From: Chloroflexota bacterium
GTDB lineage: Bacteria > Chloroflexota > Limnocylindria > Limnocylindrales > CSP1-4
Assembly: GCA_013696275.1 (NCBI GenBank)
Contig: JACCYW010000149.1
Location: forward strand, 1-8,115
Direction: 5' to 3'
Length of the DNA stretch: 8,115 nt
Shown: piece by piece, positions 5,856 to 8,115 of the stretch
Layout: each line of letters opens with the position of its first letter
How positions within the stretch are numbered: position 1 is the first letter of the stretch
The notes under the pieces: model-generated
What the model saw: the letters and a program-made list of their open reading frames with translations, nothing else
Told to the model about the DNA's origin: nothing
The model's database searches: none
Made by a program: the position numbers and the translations under genes

Positions 5856-6661
5856 GTCGCCGCGCGCAGCCCGGCCACGCGACCGATCATCGCATCGACG
5901 TCACGCCCGGTCGGCCCCAGCGCGTCGACCAGCGCACTGGCCACGATCACCCCGTCGGCGATAGGCGCCAGGCGTGCTACGTGGGCCGGCGTGGAGATGC
6001 CGAAGCCGACCGCGACGGGCACCGCGGTCATCGCCTTGACGCGCGCCACGAACCGTTCCACGCCCGTCGCCAGTGAGCGGCGAGCACCGGTGACCCCGGC
6101 CACCGAGACGGCGTAGAGGAAGCCACCCGTGCGCTCCGCGATAGCGGCCAGGCGGTCGGTCGAGGTCGAGGGGGTGACGAGGTAGACGATGGCCAGGCCC
6201 GCCGCGCGAGCATGCTCCTCAAGGGGCCTGCCTTCATCAGGCGTCAGATCGGCCAGGATGAGCCCGCTGGCACCCGCCTGGGCAAGTCGCTCGATGGTCG
6301 CCCAGCGGTCACCGCCCAGGACCTGATTGGCATAGCCCATGGCCACTATCGGTATGCCCGGACGGGCGGCATGGACGGCCGCGACCGTGGCCAGGGAGCG
6401 GGCCAGCGTGGCGCCGGCGTCGAGCGCGGCACGGCTCGCCTGCTGGAGTGTGGCGCCGTCAGCCAGTGGGTCGGAGAAGGGCAGGCCGATCTCCAGCAGG
6501 TCGGCGCCAGCATCGATGAGCGCGACGCAGATCGCCTCCGATGTCTCCTTGTCGGGATAGCCGCTGACAGCATATGGGATGAGCGCCGCGCGGCCGTCCC
6601 GGTCGGCACGGATGAAAGCCTGTGCGATGGTCGCCGGCCCAGCCGCGTCAGACCGAGGCAT
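5825..6661 (-). CDS. trpA: Tryptophan synthase alpha subunit
   Basis: TrpA cleaves indole-3-glycerol phosphate to indole and glyceraldehyde 3-phosphate, and indole passes to TrpB. The 278-residue product is close to the usual 265-270 or so and is a TIM barrel. ALIPYAVSGYPD (26-37) is strand 1. The catalytic pair is Glu57 in LEIGLPFSDP and Asp68 in LADGAT. FLYAVSVAGVTGARRSL forms the loop 6 region, and VAVGFGIS and DGVIVASALV bind phosphate. In the last motif Ala241 stands where Gly is usual (GS). The ATG at 6661 overlaps the trpB end by 14 bases in another frame. ATG 6673 would add four residues and is possible; starts further upstream only extend into trpB. The 3' end overlaps the convergent ATPase gene by 31 bp, leaving no room for an intergenic terminator. 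Confidence 0.96.
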   Translation of the reverse strand: MPRSDAAGPATIAQAFIRADRDGRAALIPYAVSGYPDKETSEAICVALIDAGADLLEIGLPFSDPLADGATLQQASRAALDAGATLARSLATVAAVHAARPGIPIVAMGYANQVLGGDRWATIERLAQAGASGLILADLTPDEGRPLEEHARAAGLAIVYLVTPSTSTDRLAAIAERTGGFLYAVSVAGVTGARRSLATGVERFVARVKAMTAVPVAVGFGISTPAHVARLAPIADGVIVASALVDALGPTGRDVDAMIGRVAGLRAATQRQARTRSG

Positions 6662-8115
6662 GGGCGTCAGCATCCCGCTCGGCGATGGCGGCCAGGTCCT
6701 TGTCGCCGCGCCCGGAGAGCCCCAGCAGCACGACCGCATCCTGGGGAAGGTGGGGCAGGCCCGGGCGGTCGGAGAGCCAGCCACCCAGCGCGGCGATGGC
6801 GTGGGCCGGCTCGAGGGCCGGGAGGATGCCTTCGGTCCGCGCCAGCAGGCTGACCGCCTCGACCGCCTCAGCGTCGGTCGCTGAGGCTATGCCCATCCGG
6901 CCGTCGTCGTGAAGCGCCGCCAGCTGCGGGCCGATGCCCGGGTAGTCCAGGCCGGCCGAGATGGAATGCGCCTCCGTCACCTGACCGTCAGCGTCCTGGA
7001 GCAGGTAGGAACGAGATCCGTGGAGCACGCCGGGCGCGCCACCGGCCAGCGCGGCCGCGTGCCGTCCGTGCAGCCCCTCACCGGCCGCCTCCACGCCGAC
7101 CAGCATCACGCGGGGCTCGCCGATGAAGCGCGAGAAGAGGCCGATGGCATTGGAGCCGCCGCCCACGCAGGCGATGACGGCGTCGGGCAGGCGACCCTCG
7201 GCCCGCATCATCTGCACCTGTGCCTCATCTCCGATGACCCGCTGCAGGTCGCGCACCAGCACCGGGTAGGGATGGGGCCCGACGGCCGAGCCCAGCACGT
7301 AGTGCGTGGTGGCCACGTTCGTGACCCAGTCGCGCATCGCCTCGTTGATGGCGTCCTTGAGGGTCGCGCTGCCACTCGCCACCTCGCGTACCTGGGCGCC
7401 CAGGGCGTGCATCCGCAGCACGTTGGGCGCCTGGCGACGGACATCCTCGGCACCCATGTAGACCACGCACTCCAGATCCAGCAGCGCGCAGGCGGTCGCC
7501 GTGGCGACGCCGTGCTGGCCGGCACCCGTTTCGGCGATGACCCTTCGCTTGCCCAGGCGACGACCGAGCAGCGCTTGGCCCAACGCGTTGTTGATCTTGT
7601 GGGCGCCGGTGTGGGCCAGATCCTCACGCTTGAGATAGAGCCGGAGGCGCCCGGTCGAGCGGCCGGCAGCTGCCTCCAGGGCGCTCGCCAGGCGATCGGC
7701 CCGGGCGAGCGGTGTGGGACGACCGATGAGCGATCGCCCGAGTTCCGCCAGTTCGGCCCAGAAGCCGGTGTCGTGGCGGAGCGTGGCATGGGCCTCCTCC
7801 AGCTCGAGCAAGGCGGACATCAACGTCTCCGGCACGTAGCGTCCCCCGAACGAGCGCTTCGCGCCCCATCGGCCCGCGGCGTCGGGCTGCGTGAGCCCGA
7901 TGTCGACCGGCTCGGGCCGAGCCGGCACGGTCGGCAGGTCCTGGCGGGCCGCTCGCGCGCGCTTGGTGAAGAGCCTGACCAGGAACGGATCCTTGAGCGG
8001 CCGCCCCTGGTCATCGCGTTGGCCGGGACGCTCCACGCCGCTGGCCACATCGACGCCGACGGCCGGCACGGCCCGCAGCGTCCCTGCTACGCCGGCCGCA
8101 TCCAGGCCCCCGGCC
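6648..8115 (-). CDS. trpB: TrpF-TrpB fusion: phosphoribosylanthranilate isomerase C-terminus joined to tryptophan synthase beta (5' end outside window)
   Basis: The frame is open from the window edge to the stop at 6648. Residues below are numbered from the in-frame GTG at 8069. The TrpB part (about 69-473) makes tryptophan from indole and serine with PLP. It has FGGRYVPETLM (74-84), the PLP Lys158 in HTGAHKINN, catalytic Glu180 in ETGAGQHG, the PLP-phosphate loop GGGSNAIG (303-310), and Ser452 in LSGRGDKD. Upstream, GGLDAAGVAGTLRAV and GVDVASGVE are the C-terminal phosphate-binding motifs of TrpF, followed by its last helix (26-42). A linker of about 25 residues joins the two with no stop. 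GTG 8069 falls inside the TrpF domain, so it is not a believable start. GTG 7928 could start a free 426-residue TrpB. It overlaps trpA, which follows. Confidence 0.93.
   Translation of the reverse strand, partial: AGGLDAAGVAGTLRAVPAVGVDVASGVERPGQRDDQGRPLKDPFLVRLFTKRARAARQDLPTVPARPEPVDIGLTQPDAAGRWGAKRSFGGRYVPETLMSALLELEEAHATLRHDTGFWAELAELGRSLIGRPTPLARADRLASALEAAAGRSTGRLRLYLKREDLAHTGAHKINNALGQALLGRRLGKRRVIAETGAGQHGVATATACALLDLECVVYMGAEDVRRQAPNVLRMHALGAQVREVASGSATLKDAINEAMRDWVTNVATTHYVLGSAVGPHPYPVLVRDLQRVIGDEAQVQMMRAEGRLPDAVIACVGGGSNAIGLFSRFIGEPRVMLVGVEAAGEGLHGRHAAALAGGAPGVLHGSRSYLLQDADGQVTEAHSISAGLDYPGIGPQLAALHDDGRMGIASATDAEAVEAVSLLARTEGILPALEPAHAIAALGGWLSDRPGLPHLPQDAVVLLGLSGRGDKDLAAIAERDADAHASV
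7926..7937 (-). promoter_or_regulatory. Possible internal translation start for free TrpB
   Basis: An in-frame GTG at 7928-7926 lies in the linker between the TrpF and TrpB domains. An AGGA about ten bases upstream could act as a Shine-Dalgarno sequence. Starting here would give a 426-residue TrpB with about 20 residues before the conserved core. It would not remove the fusion, as no stop ends TrpF. Confidence 0.25.
7944..8115 (-). other. trpF: TrpF (phosphoribosylanthranilate isomerase) C-terminal domain segment, partial
   Basis: This is the visible end of the TrpF barrel within the fused frame. AGGLDAAGVAG (about 8114-8082) and GVDVASGVE (about 8057-8031) match the last two phosphate-binding elements of the family, usually GGL and GVDVSSGVE. 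KDPFLVRLFTKRARAAR is the expected C-terminal helix. A short insertion (RDDQGRPL) separates the last motif from this helix. The catalytic Cys and Asp would lie beyond the window edge, so activity cannot be judged. Confidence 0.85.

Noticed and set aside
6662..6784. Longer trpA starting at 6784
   Set aside because: The added residues are translation of trpB in another frame and do not resemble TrpA; the family begins close to the ATG at 6661.
1..8115. Mobile elements, defence systems, CRISPR arrays, tRNA or rRNA genes
   Set aside because: No transposase, integrase, toxin or nuclease motifs, repeat-spacer arrays or tRNA-like folds were seen; gene content is metabolic plus two uncharacterised proteins.

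Overview
This is a high-GC window (roughly two thirds G+C by eye) that is densely coded, with many GTG starts, 4-base and 14-base gene overlaps and very short spacers. The gene mix suggests a high-GC bacterium using the PdxS/PdxT (DXP-independent) route to vitamin B6. A large R3H-domain ATPase of the Ycf45/SpoIIIAA-like type, together with a long C-terminal R3H module, fits Chloroflexota best. That placement is an inference from gene content. No rRNA, tRNA, CRISPR, insertion sequence or other mobile element was seen.

Layout. Positions 1-413 (minus) hold the N-terminal part of an AraC-type regulator that runs off the window edge. It is transcribed away from a small VOC (glyoxalase-fold) protein at 586-951 (plus), with a 172-bp divergent control region between them. 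Positions 1119-5855 (plus) are a tight four-gene cluster: pdxS, pdxT, a two-domain GNAT-like protein of unknown role, and a 690-residue R3H/AAA-type ATPase. An extended -10 promoter near 1007-1015 and a 5' leader with two predicted hairpins precede it. Positions 5825-8115 (minus) are the end of a trp operon: a TrpF C-terminus fused in frame to TrpB, then trpA. The trp genes converge on the ATPase gene and the two coding regions overlap by 31 bp.

How the genes work together. PdxT releases ammonia from glutamine and PdxS uses it to build pyridoxal 5'-phosphate (PLP). PLP is the cofactor of many enzymes, including the TrpB encoded next door, although the two operons face each other and a regulatory link is not shown. 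TrpF, TrpA and TrpB carry out late steps of tryptophan synthesis. The GNAT-like protein and the R3H ATPase are tied to pdxST by translational coupling and short spacing, but their jobs are unknown. The most notable points are the TrpF-TrpB fusion, the structured pdxS leader, and the two uncharacterised genes co-transcribed with vitamin B6 synthesis.
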